A stretch of 64,000 nucleotides of DNA, from contig NC_011989.1 of assembly GCF_000016285.1 (NCBI RefSeq), positions 2,173,001-2,237,000 on the forward strand. The letters run 5' to 3'. A program made the position numbers and the translations under genes. The DNA is from Allorhizobium ampelinum S4 (lineage in GTDB: Bacteria > Pseudomonadota > Alphaproteobacteria > Rhizobiales > Rhizobiaceae). The notes beneath the pieces are model-generated. The model was given only the letters and a program-made list of their open reading frames with translations. It made no database searches and was not told the origin of the DNA. This document shows positions 1-8,677 of this stretch, one piece after another. Position 1 is the stretch's first letter. Each line of letters begins with the position of its first letter.

Positions 1-1
1 T

Positions 2-736
2 GAACCAGCCATCAACCCCGTGCCGCGCGCGATGATGGTGGCCGAGGTGGAGGCACTGGCCAAACAGCATGGATTAACGCCCGATGTGGAAATCACGGTT
101 TCCATTCCTGGCGGGCAGGCGCTGGCGGAAAAGACCTGGAACCCGCGCCTGGGCATTATCGGCGGGCTTTCGGTGCTAGGAACCACTGGCATCGTCAATC
201 CATTTTCCTGTGCCGCCTGGATTCACTCCATCCATCGCGGCATCGATGTCGCACGCGCCATGGGCCTTCCACATGTGCTTGGCGCCACCGGCTCGACTTC
301 CGAACGTGCCGCCCAGCAGCTTTACGGCCTGCCGCAGGAAGCGCTGCTGGACATGGGTGATTTTGCCGGCGGCCTGCTCAAATATCTGCGCCAGTACCCC
401 GTGCCCCGGCTGACGATTGCAGGTGGATTTGCCAAGTTGAGCAAGCTGGCGCAAGGCGCGCTGGATCTCCATTCCGCCCGCAGCCAGATCGACAATACCT
501 TCATGGAAACATTGATGTCCGATCATCCTCTCTCGCAAGACATCAAGGAGAGGATCAGGTCTGCCAACACCGCCCTGGAAATCCTCGACATCACCCGGCA
601 AAACAATCTGGACATGGCAACACCGATTGCGCAAAGGGCAAGAGAAACCGCCCTGTCAGTTCTACGCGGTGCCGATATCGCGGTCGATGTGATCGTCACC
701 GACCGAGCGGGAGCGATCCTTGCCATCGCCTCCTGA
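2..736 (+). CDS. cbiD: Cobalt-precorrin-5B C1-methyltransferase CbiD (5' end outside window)
   Basis: CbiD methylates C1 of cobalt-precorrin-5B during corrin ring contraction in the early-cobalt (anaerobic-type) B12 route. The reading frame is already open at base 2 (EPAINPVPR...), so the N-terminal third lies to the left. Visible family features are the NPVPR segment, the Gly-rich GIIGGLSVLGTTGIV and the GLPHVLGATGSTSE segment, followed by the usual C-terminal helical part. The end overlaps the start of cobK by 17 bases, so the two are translationally coupled. CbiD normally works with CbiG, which is present here as a domain of the CobJ fusion at 4882-6720. Confidence 0.93.
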   Translation, partial: EPAINPVPRAMMVAEVEALAKQHGLTPDVEITVSIPGGQALAEKTWNPRLGIIGGLSVLGTTGIVNPFSCAAWIHSIHRGIDVARAMGLPHVLGATGSTSERAAQQLYGLPQEALLDMGDFAGGLLKYLRQYPVPRLTIAGGFAKLSKLAQGALDLHSARSQIDNTFMETLMSDHPLSQDIKERIRSANTALEILDITRQNNLDMATPIAQRARETALSVLRGADIAVDVIVTDRAGAILAIAS

Positions 737-1409
737 ACGCATCCTCATTCTCGGCGGCACAGCAGAGGCGGCAAAACTTGCCGCAGAGTTGGTGGAGCAA
801 GGTGAGGCTTTCGTCATTACCGCGCTTGCCGGACGCACCGAATATCCGGCCAGTCTGGCTGGAGACGTCCGCATCGGTGGCTTCGGCGGTGTCGATGGGC
901 TGGTGGCCTATCTGAGGAGTGAAGGCATTACCAGGGTGATCGACGCCACACATCCATTTGCCCGGCAAATATCCGCCAATGCTGTCGAAGCCTGCCGAAA
1001 GGCGGACATACCGCTCATCGTCCATCTGCGCCCGCAATGGCTGGAGCAACCCGGCGACCGCTGGAGCATGGTCGAAACACTGGAAGCGGCGGCCCATACG
1101 TTGCCGGAGGGAGCCAAGGTCTTCCTGGCGCTGGGGCGGCAATATATCGACATATTTGCGCGGCGAACGGATTGCCACTTTGTGATCCGCATGGTGGATG
1201 CGCCATCAGCGCCGCTACCCTTTACCCATGCCGACATCGTTGTCGGCAAAGCGGCGGCGGATTGGGAAGCAGAAAAAGCCCTGCTGGAAAGCCATGCCAT
1301 CACCCATCTCGTGACCCGCAATTCAGGCGGCGAGGCTAGCTATGGCAAGATTATCGCGGCCCGAAAATTGGGATTGCCCGTGGTGATGATCGCCCGCCCG
1401 ATCACTTGA
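720..1409 (+). CDS. cobK: Precorrin-6A/cobalt-precorrin-6A reductase
   Basis: CobK/CbiJ uses NADPH to reduce a double bond of precorrin-6A to give precorrin-6B. The 229-residue protein has the family's usual length. It opens with a nucleotide-binding strand and turn (RILILGGTAEAAKLA) and carries the conserved DATHPFARQIS segment near residue 75 and a C-terminal HLVTRNSGGEAS segment. The first codon is TTG at 720, inside the end of cbiD, because no ATG or GTG fits the conserved N-terminus. It ends about 60 bases from the convergent cheD. Confidence 0.92.
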   Translation: MPSPPERILILGGTAEAAKLAAELVEQGEAFVITALAGRTEYPASLAGDVRIGGFGGVDGLVAYLRSEGITRVIDATHPFARQISANAVEACRKADIPLIVHLRPQWLEQPGDRWSMVETLEAAAHTLPEGAKVFLALGRQYIDIFARRTDCHFVIRMVDAPSAPLPFTHADIVVGKAAADWEAEKALLESHAITHLVTRNSGGEASYGKIIAARKLGLPVVMIARPIT

Positions 1410-1469
1410 CGACCGATTGCGTTGTCACATTGATATTGATTTTGTTTCGCCACGGTGAAGGCGATATCC

Positions 1470-2027
1470 TCACACCTTCTGAGCTGGCGACCGAATTGCC
1501 GTGACCTTGGGCTTCACACCCATACGTCCGCTGAGCGGCACGCAATTGGTCTTGCCCGAATAGGGCCAATATTCGAGCTTGCAGCCATAAGGGCCGCCGA
1601 CATTTTCCTCAATGACCGCAATACCGTTCGTTGCCAGAAACTGCCGCGCGAAATCAAAATTGCGCGCCCCTACATTATAGAAGGAGTTGCCGGGACTGGC
1701 GCCACCGAAAATCTTTGCCTCCAAACGCCAGACATTTGCGCCACGCGCCAGCAACCCGTCAACAAGAAGCTCCATCAACTGGCAGCCATATCGCGCCGCC
1801 TCGCTTTTGCTCATGCCCTTGGCAACCGGACCCGGCAAGACGAAATGATTCATACCGCCGAGACCCAGCACGGGATCGCGAATACAGGCAGCGACACAGG
1901 AGCCAAGCACCGTCGTCATCACCGTATCGGGATCGTCGCTGACGGCAAATTGTCCCTGCGAAATGGTCACCCGACCCTTGGGCAGATCCATTCGTGAAGC
2001 CACTGGAGCATTCCAAACGAAAGACAT
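1470..2027 (-). CDS. cheD: Chemoreceptor glutamine deamidase CheD
   Basis: CheD deamidates glutamines on methyl-accepting chemotaxis proteins and tunes adaptation, often with CheC or CheY. The 185-residue product shows the papain-like active site of the family: Cys in TVLGSCVAACIRD (about residue 43) and His in LGGMNHFVLPG (about residue 60). The start is ATG at 2027, preceded by AGGGGT. No other chemotaxis gene lies nearby: the neighbours are cobK, which converges, and a repeat-filled spacer. It may be a stand-alone copy or separated from a che operon elsewhere. Confidence 0.9.
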   Translation of the reverse strand: MSFVWNAPVASRMDLPKGRVTISQGQFAVSDDPDTVMTTVLGSCVAACIRDPVLGLGGMNHFVLPGPVAKGMSKSEAARYGCQLMELLVDGLLARGANVWRLEAKIFGGASPGNSFYNVGARNFDFARQFLATNGIAVIEENVGGPYGCKLEYWPYSGKTNCVPLSGRMGVKPKVTAIRSPAQKV

Positions 2028-2112
2028 TCAATCCGACCCCTAACATTACATTCTAATGAAAGCATAGATTGAGATAAAAACCTATTGATCATTTCTGTCC
2101 GTACGCCGCGCC

Positions 2113-2215
2113 ACAGCGCCCTGCGTTTTGGAAAACCGCACAAAGGACGCTGTAACACTTTATATTTTCTGCATAATGTTCTCCTTAAACTGCAACCGGT
2201 TTAAGAAATTATGAC
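2113..2215. repeat. Rhizobial intergenic hairpin repeat, copy 1
   Basis: This block of about 100 bases aligns along its whole length, at roughly 80 percent by eye, with 56896-56997. A shorter relative lies at 23570-23653. Shared words include CACAAAGGAC, GTAACACTTTA and CTGCATAAT. It can fold: CTTAAAC...GTTTAAG forms a 7-bp stem near the right end. Such elements are common between genes in Rhizobium and Agrobacterium; the function is unknown. Confidence 0.75.
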
Positions 2216-2395
2216 TCAGGCTTTGGATAAGAAATTACACCAGACATTATTGCAACATGCTCACTCATCGGACACAACGCAGACACCAGCCAATTCAGTG
2301 GTGCCGATTTTCCGATTAGCCAAGCGTTCTGGTTTCCTGGCTAATAAACCATGAATATATTGATTTATTGTCTACTCTTCATCGGTTAACACATG

Positions 2396-2512
2396 GAGCG
2401 ATGCGAAATAGAGCGTTTCCAGGAAAAGTGGAAACGGATTGTCCGTCAGGAAATGCGTAAAAACGAGGAGCCAGAGCGTCAATGCGCTTCCATGAAGAGC
2501 AAACCGTTCTAG
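2396..2512. repeat. Rhizobial intergenic repeat, second family
   Basis: This AGAGCG-bounded block contains AGAGCGTTTCCAGGAAAAGT and, later, CCAGAGCG. It resembles the AGAGCATCGG...AAAAGTGGGAACCGG repeat found at 32703-32806, as a divergent relative. It lies just downstream of the GNAT gene. With copy 1 of the other repeat it accounts for most of the 495-base spacer 2028-2522. No gene is seen in that spacer. Confidence 0.6.
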
Positions 2513-2522
2513 GAAACATGCG

Positions 2523-2945
2523 TTACAGTGCTTTTGTAAAACGTATCCCCGTATTATCGTAGCCAAGGCGATGATAAAGCCGATGAGCAGGGAGACGATG
2601 GTTGCTGGGATTTATTGTCACCCGATCTGCACCCTTCTCGCGAAGCCATTGCTCTGCATAGGTGATCAGTGACGCGGCAATACCCCGCCCTCGAAAATCA
2701 GGCGAGACAACCAGGGCGATGATGGCGCCACCAAGACCGCTGCGGTAAAAGGATGGCGAAACAGAAAGGCCAATCATTCCGGCAACGATATTTTGCTCGA
2801 CTGAAACAAACGCAGCGTAATCATCGCGGCCTGTGATGCCCTCCATCCGCAGCGCAATATCTTCGACCGAACTGGGATAGCCGAGTTCGGTCATAAGATT
2901 TGCCAGCGTCGGAAAGTCCGATTTTATCGCAGGTCTTATTTCCAT
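2523..2945 (-). CDS. GNAT family N-acetyltransferase
   Basis: This 140-residue protein is a single GNAT domain, predicted to move an acetyl group from acetyl-CoA to an amine; the substrate is unknown. The acetyl-CoA-binding motif A is clear: ALVVSPDFRGRGIAASLI at about residues 78-95 (consensus R/QxxGxG/A). It is followed by the motif B region, HRLYHRLGYDNTG. The start is ATG at 2945. It sits alone, with a spacer on one side and the nucleoside hydrolase 95 bases away in the same direction. Confidence 0.88.
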   Translation of the reverse strand: MEIRPAIKSDFPTLANLMTELGYPSSVEDIALRMEGITGRDDYAAFVSVEQNIVAGMIGLSVSPSFYRSGLGGAIIALVVSPDFRGRGIAASLITYAEQWLREKGADRVTINPSNHRLPAHRLYHRLGYDNTGIRFTKAL

Positions 2946-3040
2946 TTGCTTTCAGAACCTGTCTTTTAAGAGCAGCACACGGCAGGCATCGCTACTCTGG
3001 TCTTGTTCTACCGCATTACGCGTTTAAACTTTCGGCCAAG

Positions 3041-4000
3041 TCACGCTTCCTGCACAGACACGATCGTGTCGTGGATCAGCTTCAGCACGGCACCGGCCTC
3101 GATATCGGTGCAGATCGTCTGGCTTGGCAGGTCGTCCCAATCGCTGGGGCCGAAGCCCATGCTGTCAGGCTTCTGGATGGTCTGGCCATCGGCAATACCG
3201 CCGCAGACCACCCGGATCGAACCGCTGCGGGTGGTAAATAGCTCCGGTGCCACAACGTAGGCGCAGGCGCAGCTGTCGTGGACCACCATGCCATCAGGCA
3301 CCCGGCTCTCGTAGAACTTGATGTAGAACTGCGACAGGTCGAACAGCAATTGCGCCCGCATGCCTGCCGCGTCGCGGATGTCGGACAGCGCCTGGCGGGT
3401 CATCACGGTTTTCGTCGTGACATCAAGACCAACCACAACCACCGGCCAGCCGGCGGTGAAGACGATATCGGCCGCTTCTGGGTCGCCGTGGATATTGGCC
3501 TCGGCGGCGGGCGTCACATTGCCGTTGACATCGAAGGCACCACCCATGATCACCACGTCCTTGACCAGAGAAACGATCTCAGGATCTTCCTTCAAAGCAT
3601 TGGCAAGGTTGGTCATTCGGCCAACTGCGACAATCCGCACTTCGCCCGGATTGGCGCGGATGGTCTCGACGATGAAACGATGCGCCGGGCGCGGATGGAG
3701 CGGCACGTCCACGGCATCCGGCACACCGATATTGCCAAGTCCGTCATCGCCGTGAATGAATTTCGGCGGCTCATGGGTAACGCGATGCGGAATGAAGGTT
3801 TCGCCAGCACCCTTGGCAACTGGTGCCGCGATATTCCATTCCTGCTTCAGATAAAGCGCATTGCGGGTCGTGGTCTCAATGGTGGCATTGCCGAACACCG
3901 TGGTAATGCCCAGCAGATCGATATCCGCATGGTGATGCAGAAACAGCAGTGCCATGGCATCGTCAACGCCGGGGTCCGTATCGAAAATCACCTTATGCAT
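3041..4000 (-). CDS. Inosine-uridine preferring nucleoside hydrolase
   Basis: The enzyme cleaves the N-glycosidic bond of ribonucleosides to ribose and free base. The 319-residue length fits the family. The calcium-binding signature DTDPGVDDAMAL is at residues 7-18. VDVPLHP and the MGGAF segment (about residue 170) form part of the pocket, and a late His lies in MVVHDSCACAY. The start is ATG at 4000 with AGGA upstream. It lies 88 bases downstream of cobM on the same strand, so it may be read from the cob operon, though no link to B12 chemistry is established. Confidence 0.9.
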   Translation of the reverse strand: MHKVIFDTDPGVDDAMALLFLHHHADIDLLGITTVFGNATIETTTRNALYLKQEWNIAAPVAKGAGETFIPHRVTHEPPKFIHGDDGLGNIGVPDAVDVPLHPRPAHRFIVETIRANPGEVRIVAVGRMTNLANALKEDPEIVSLVKDVVIMGGAFDVNGNVTPAAEANIHGDPEAADIVFTAGWPVVVVGLDVTTKTVMTRQALSDIRDAAGMRAQLLFDLSQFYIKFYESRVPDGMVVHDSCACAYVVAPELFTTRSGSIRVVCGGIADGQTIQKPDSMGFGPSDWDDLPSQTICTDIEAGAVLKLIHDTIVSVQEA

Positions 4001-4088
4001 CGCGCTGTCCTTCTTGGGTCATTTGGCCTTTATATATCCTTTGATGGGACAATAGCGGCCTTGCGCTATCCCGCAACCGCTGCCGCCG

Positions 4089-4880
4089 TCAGACGGCCTG
4101 GTTTTTCTTGGATACACCCTTCTTGCCCACATTGCGCAGCACATGGGAAAAATCAGAATTGTAGAGATCGCTATCGCGGAAGGCGACATCGCCGAACACT
4201 TTGCCGACCATGATCAATGCCGTGCGGGTGATTTTCGCCTTGCGCACCTCCTCCGCCATATCCTTCAACGTGGTGCGGATGAACAATTCGTCCGGCCATG
4301 TGGCGCGGTAGGCGATCACCACGGGGCAGTCTTCGCCATAGTAAGGCGTCAGCGTCTCGCGGATATGGTTGAGATTGCGGATCGACAGATGGATGGCCAG
4401 CGTGGCGCGGGATTTTCCGAGGATATCAAGCGTCTCGAATTCCGGCATCGACGACGCCTTCATCTCGGTGCGGGTAATGATGACTGTCTGGGCCACTTCC
4501 GGCAGGGTCAATTCGGTCTTCAGCCTCGCGGCAGCCGCCGCAAAGGCGGGTACGCCCGGCACCACGTCATAGGGAATATCCAGCGCGTCCAGCCTGCGCA
4601 TCTGTTCGGCAATCGCCCCATAGATGGCCGGATCGCCAGAATGCACCCGCGCCACATCCTGGCCCCGTGCATGGGCCGCCTGGATCTCGGTGATGATCTC
4701 GTCCAGATGCATCGGCGCGGTATCCTTGACCAGCGCATCCTCAGGCGCGGCCTTGACGATTTCCTCCGGCACCAGCGATCCGGCATAAAGGCAGACCGGG
4801 CAGCGCTCAATCAGCCTCAAGCCCCGCACGGTGATCAGGTCGGGTGCGCCTGGACCGGCACCAATGAAATAAACCGTCAT
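4089..4880 (-). CDS. cobM: Precorrin-4 C11-methyltransferase
   Basis: CobM/CbiF is an SAM-dependent tetrapyrrole methyltransferase that adds the C11 methyl group. The 263-residue product starts with the family's first motif, VYFIGAGPGAPDLITVRG. It has the VHSGDPAIYGAI motif near residue 80 and PGVPAFAAAAA after it. The frame stays open further upstream, but ATG 4880 gives the canonical N-terminus and leaves a one-base gap after the stop of cbiG-cobJ. It is the last cob gene of the leftward unit. Confidence 0.94.
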   Translation of the reverse strand: MTVYFIGAGPGAPDLITVRGLRLIERCPVCLYAGSLVPEEIVKAAPEDALVKDTAPMHLDEIITEIQAAHARGQDVARVHSGDPAIYGAIAEQMRRLDALDIPYDVVPGVPAFAAAAARLKTELTLPEVAQTVIITRTEMKASSMPEFETLDILGKSRATLAIHLSIRNLNHIRETLTPYYGEDCPVVIAYRATWPDELFIRTTLKDMAEEVRKAKITRTALIMVGKVFGDVAFRDSDLYNSDFSHVLRNVGKKGVSKKNQAV

Positions 4881-4881
4881 G

Positions 4882-6720
4882 TCATGCGTCCTTCTGCATT
4901 GCCGTATCCGCCTTGCCGGAATAGCCGCGCGGCGTGTAAACCCAGGTCTTGCCGTCACCGGTTTTGACAGTGCGGCTTTCCGACGAACCAACGATGACCA
5001 CCGTCAGCATATCGACGTCATCGACATTCAAGCCAGCCAGTGGCACCACCCGCACCATCTCGCCGGGACGGCCAAGATTGGTGGCGAGAATGACCGGCGT
5101 ATCGGCCGGGCGATAGGTCAGCAGCTGGTCGCGGGCATAGGCCAGTTGCGTGCGCCGCTTCATCGATACCGGATTGTAAAAGGCGATGACGAAATCGCCC
5201 TCGCCCGCCGCCTTCACCCGGCGCTGGATATGCTCCCAGGGCGTCAACAGGTCGGACAGTGAAATGGTGCAGAAATCATGGCCGAGCGGCGCGCCAATCC
5301 GGGCGGCGGCGGCCTGAAGCGCGGAAATGCCCGGCGAAACCTGTACCTCGATCCGCTGCGCACCCGCAGAAATTCCGCCCTTGTCCAAAAGCTCGAAGAC
5401 CAGCGTCGCCATGGCATAAATTCCGGCATCGCCGGAACAGACCAGCGCCACTGTCTTGCCCTCGCCCGCCAGTTCCATCGCATGGACCACGCGGGCTTCT
5501 TCCTTGCCAAGGTCGAAATCATGCCGGGTCTTGCCCTCGGCAAGCGATCCGAGCAGATCGAGGTAAAGCGAGTAGCCAACGAGATCGCTCGACGCTGCCA
5601 CCATGCGCGAGACTTCCGGCGAACGCCAACCTTCCGACCCCGGCCCGATGCCGACAACGAACAAGGTCCCACGGGCGCGGCCAAAGCTTGTTTCCTTGAT
5701 GGGCTGGGCGCTGCGGCCCAGAGCGGCAGTCACGCCTTTCGATTTGATCTTGGGCAGAACCAGCACACCGTCCGAACCGGCCACCGCCAGCGCCGCGCCC
5801 TCCGCCACGCCGTGGCAACCGACCTCGGCAAACACCACATCCGACGGGTTTTGCAGACGGGGGCGTTCCTGCTCCAACCGTTCGGCGGAAAAGAACCGGG
5901 CGGGCACACCGAAATGCGCGGCCACCGCATGGATTGCCGCCTCATCGGCTTTAACGTCAATCGAGGCCACGGCAGCAAGGCTTTGGGCAGCAAGACCAGA
6001 TGTGTCCAATGCCTGCTGCGCCAGCGCAATCGCCTCTTCAATTGAGGTATGGCGCTCGCAGCCCATGCCCAGCACCAGGGTTTTCGGGTGGTAGACCAGC
6101 TCCAGCGGCCCCGCCGTTTGGCGCTGATCGGTGACGGTCAGCGTCACCTTGCCCTCGTCGTCAAAGGCTAGACGCGAAGCCGCCAGCCACTCTGCATTGC
6201 CAACCAACCGGACGCTTGCCCCGGCCACCAGTTCGGCCATGACGGTCTTGGCCTGTTCAGGATTGGCCAGCACATAGCCCTCAGGGGGCGCATCCAGTGC
6301 CACACCGAAACGCAGGTCCCCCGCCGTGGTAATCGCCGCATGGGCATCGAGAATCTCGGCCACCGTCCGCGCCATGTCATTGGCACCGTGATGGCCGCCC
6401 AGCAGTGGCACGACGGAAGCGCCATCCTCGGACACGCAGAGCACCGGCGGTTCGGACTGCTTGTCGGTGAGCAATGGGGCCAGCAGCCGGATCAAGGCAC
6501 CCGATGCCATGACGGCAACGATCGGGCGGCCAGCAGAAAACAACGCCCGGACATCGCTTTTCACATCGTCAAAGGCCTGATCTGCCCCGTCCACGCGGGA
6601 TGCGGCAGCATGAACCTCACCGCCAACGGCCTCGGCAATGCGCCGCGCCAAGGCCAGCGCCGTTGGCATCAGAATGACAATGGCAGGCTTTACATTGCTA
6701 GTCTTTTGAGGCGTTGTCAT
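4882..6720 (-). CDS. cobJ: CbiG - CobJ fusion (cobalt-precorrin-5A hydrolase / precorrin-3B C17-methyltransferase)
   Basis: Two enzymes share one 612-residue chain. Residues about 12-130 are the CbiG N-terminal domain (VMASGALIRLLAPLL, LLGGHHGAND). Residues about 210-335 are the CbiG C-terminal domain (LVLGMGCERHTS, FAEVGCHGVAEGAAL). The C-terminal half is CobJ/CbiH (FVVGIGPGSEGW, LVCSGDAGIYAMA, PGISALQAAAA). CbiG opens the delta-lactone of cobalt-precorrin-5A and CobJ/CbiH contracts the ring by C17 methylation. ATG 6720 overlaps the cobI stop as TGATG; a TTG one codon earlier is also open. Fusions of this kind occur in other bacteria. The CbiG half points to the early-cobalt route. Confidence 0.93.
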   Translation of the reverse strand: MTTPQKTSNVKPAIVILMPTALALARRIAEAVGGEVHAAASRVDGADQAFDDVKSDVRALFSAGRPIVAVMASGALIRLLAPLLTDKQSEPPVLCVSEDGASVVPLLGGHHGANDMARTVAEILDAHAAITTAGDLRFGVALDAPPEGYVLANPEQAKTVMAELVAGASVRLVGNAEWLAASRLAFDDEGKVTLTVTDQRQTAGPLELVYHPKTLVLGMGCERHTSIEEAIALAQQALDTSGLAAQSLAAVASIDVKADEAAIHAVAAHFGVPARFFSAERLEQERPRLQNPSDVVFAEVGCHGVAEGAALAVAGSDGVLVLPKIKSKGVTAALGRSAQPIKETSFGRARGTLFVVGIGPGSEGWRSPEVSRMVAASSDLVGYSLYLDLLGSLAEGKTRHDFDLGKEEARVVHAMELAGEGKTVALVCSGDAGIYAMATLVFELLDKGGISAGAQRIEVQVSPGISALQAAAARIGAPLGHDFCTISLSDLLTPWEHIQRRVKAAGEGDFVIAFYNPVSMKRRTQLAYARDQLLTYRPADTPVILATNLGRPGEMVRVVPLAGLNVDDVDMLTVVIVGSSESRTVKTGDGKTWVYTPRGYSGKADTAMQKDA

Positions 6721-7454
6721 CAAAGTCTTTCCGTCTGCGGAGCCGCACCGAGCGCCCAGCCCTCAGCCCCCTTGTAAATCAGGATCATCGAGAAATACGG
6801 GGCAACGTCTTCCGCGACATCACCCAGCGGCAGCAGGCGTTCGCTATGCAGCGACACCCGCTCGACATAACCGGCATTGGCAGTCAGGCCCATGGCGTCG
6901 ATCAGCGCCCGGATGCGGGGGAAATGCCGTCCCAGCTTAATGATGGCGACGGCAGAGGCGCTTTCGATCCGGGCGCGCAGCACATCATTCTCCAGCGGGC
7001 CTGGTAGCACGGTCAGCACATCGTTGCGGGCCGCCAGCGGGCGGCCATAGGCAGCGGCGGCGGCCATCATCGACGAGACACCGGGAACAACTTCGGTCGG
7101 ATAGCGATGCGCCAGTCGCTCGAACAGATACATGAACGAGCCGTAGAAAAATGGATCGCCCTCACACAGCACCGCCACATCCGAACCGGCATCCAGATGA
7201 TGCGACAGGGTGACAGCGGCGGCGTCATAAATTTCCTGGGCTGGGTATCGCTCGACCCGCATCGGCACGATCATTGGCACTTCCAGCTGGTCGGCCCGCA
7301 GATAGGGCGCGGCAATCTGGCGGGCAAAGCTTGCACCGGTATCAGGTGCCGGATAGGCAACAACCGGCGCGGAGGTCAGGATGCGATGCGCCTTCAAGGT
7401 CATCAGTTCCGGGTCGCCGGGGCCGAGACCAAGGCCATAGAGTTTACCTGTCAT
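6720..7454 (-). CDS. cobI: Precorrin-2 C20-methyltransferase
   Basis: CobI/CbiL methylates C20 of (cobalt-)precorrin-2 with SAM and is the first committed corrin step. The 244-residue protein shows LYGLGLGPGDPELMTLKA at its start, VLCEGDPFFYGSFMYL near residue 100 and VVPGVSSMMAAAA after it, all typical of the family. The start chosen is ATG 7454, which overlaps the stop of cobL in an ATGA junction. The frame is open a few codons further but lacks a better site. Confidence 0.94.
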   Translation of the reverse strand: MTGKLYGLGLGPGDPELMTLKAHRILTSAPVVAYPAPDTGASFARQIAAPYLRADQLEVPMIVPMRVERYPAQEIYDAAAVTLSHHLDAGSDVAVLCEGDPFFYGSFMYLFERLAHRYPTEVVPGVSSMMAAAAAYGRPLAARNDVLTVLPGPLENDVLRARIESASAVAIIKLGRHFPRIRALIDAMGLTANAGYVERVSLHSERLLPLGDVAEDVAPYFSMILIYKGAEGWALGAAPQTERL

Positions 7455-8677
7455 TTGGAAACACTCCATGTTGTCACCGGCATCAGCGATTTCCAGCCGC
7501 AGAACCGACCGACGGGTGCGGCGCGCGACACGGAAATCCGGCTCATCTCACCGCCATGCAGGCTGCGCAAAGTCACAAGCTGTGCCTCGCTTTCCAGCGT
7601 CACGGCATTGGCGACCAGCCGCCCGCCTGGCTTCAGCGCCTGCCAGCAGGCCTCAAACAGACCTTCGGTGGTGATGCCGCCACCGATGAAAACCACATCC
7701 GGCGGATCAAGCTTCAGCAATCCCGCTGGTGCTTCGGCCTCGACAATCTCCAGATCCGGTACGCCAAGAACCTCGGCATTGTCGCGCATCATCGCCAGCC
7801 GCTCCGGCTTCGGCTCGATTGCGATAGCGCGGGTACCCATTCCAGTCCGCAGCCATTCGATGGCGATGGAGCCGCAACCGGCACCAACATCCCAGAGCAA
7901 AGCATTGGGAAACGGTGCCAGATGCGCAAGCGTTGCAGCCCTCACCTCACGCTTGGTCAATTGCCCATCGTGGCGGAAGGCATCGTCCGGTAGGCCCGGC
8001 ACCGGCGACAGCAGCATTCCGGCAGCGGCGCAATCCACGGCTAGCGTGTTGAAATCCGCGATCCCCGGCGGTTGCGATAGCAAGTCTTGCGCGGTGACAT
8101 GCAGGATGCGCTCCAGCGCGCCGCCCATATGTTCCAACACATGCAACATGGACGCCCCAAAGCCGCGCCGCGCCAGCAGGTCGGCAGCCTCAAAAACCGT
8201 TTCGGCATTGGAGGTCAGGGCGAGGATGCGCGCACCCGGCAGCACATGCCGGTTGAGGTAGGACAGCGGGCGGCCATGCAGCGAAATCTGCGCGACGCTT
8301 TGCAGCGGCCAGCCAAGCCGGGCGGCGGCCAGCGAAAAGGCCGAGGGGCTGGGCAGGACGCGCATTTCCTCTGGCTGCACATAGCGCCGCAGCGTCGCAC
8401 CTATGCCGAAATGCATGGGATCGCCGGTCGCCACCACCACGACCGGCGTGCCGCGCAGTGCCAGAAGCTGATCCAGCGTTTCCCGAAAACCAGCACCCCA
8501 GGTGAGGATGCGCCGCACATTGGGAATGGCATCGGCCACCGCATGTTCCAACCGCTCGCCCAGCACCAGCACCTGGGCTTCGCTGAGATGGACAAGCTGC
8601 TGCGGCGTCAGGCTGGCGAGACCGCCATCACCGATGCCGATAATGGTCAGCCACGGATCTCTGGACACCTCAGTCAT
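7451..8677 (-). CDS. cobL: Precorrin-6Y C5,15-methyltransferase (decarboxylating)
   Basis: CobL methylates C5 and C15 and decarboxylates the C12 acetate side chain. The 408-residue chain has the CbiE half first (WLTIIGIGDGGLASLTP, VVATGDPMHFGIGATL) and the CbiT half second. The CbiT half carries the Rossmann SAM motif LLWDVGAGCGSIAIEWLR and a later DVVFIGGGITTEGLFE. ATG 8677 gives the canonical N-terminus and overlaps the end of the cobH fusion by 8 bases. The frame continues upstream without Met-rich homology, so longer starts were rejected. Confidence 0.94.
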   Translation of the reverse strand: MTEVSRDPWLTIIGIGDGGLASLTPQQLVHLSEAQVLVLGERLEHAVADAIPNVRRILTWGAGFRETLDQLLALRGTPVVVVATGDPMHFGIGATLRRYVQPEEMRVLPSPSAFSLAAARLGWPLQSVAQISLHGRPLSYLNRHVLPGARILALTSNAETVFEAADLLARRGFGASMLHVLEHMGGALERILHVTAQDLLSQPPGIADFNTLAVDCAAAGMLLSPVPGLPDDAFRHDGQLTKREVRAATLAHLAPFPNALLWDVGAGCGSIAIEWLRTGMGTRAIAIEPKPERLAMMRDNAEVLGVPDLEIVEAEAPAGLLKLDPPDVVFIGGGITTEGLFEACWQALKPGGRLVANAVTLESEAQLVTLRSLHGGEMSRISVSRAAPVGRFCGWKSLMPVTTWSVSK

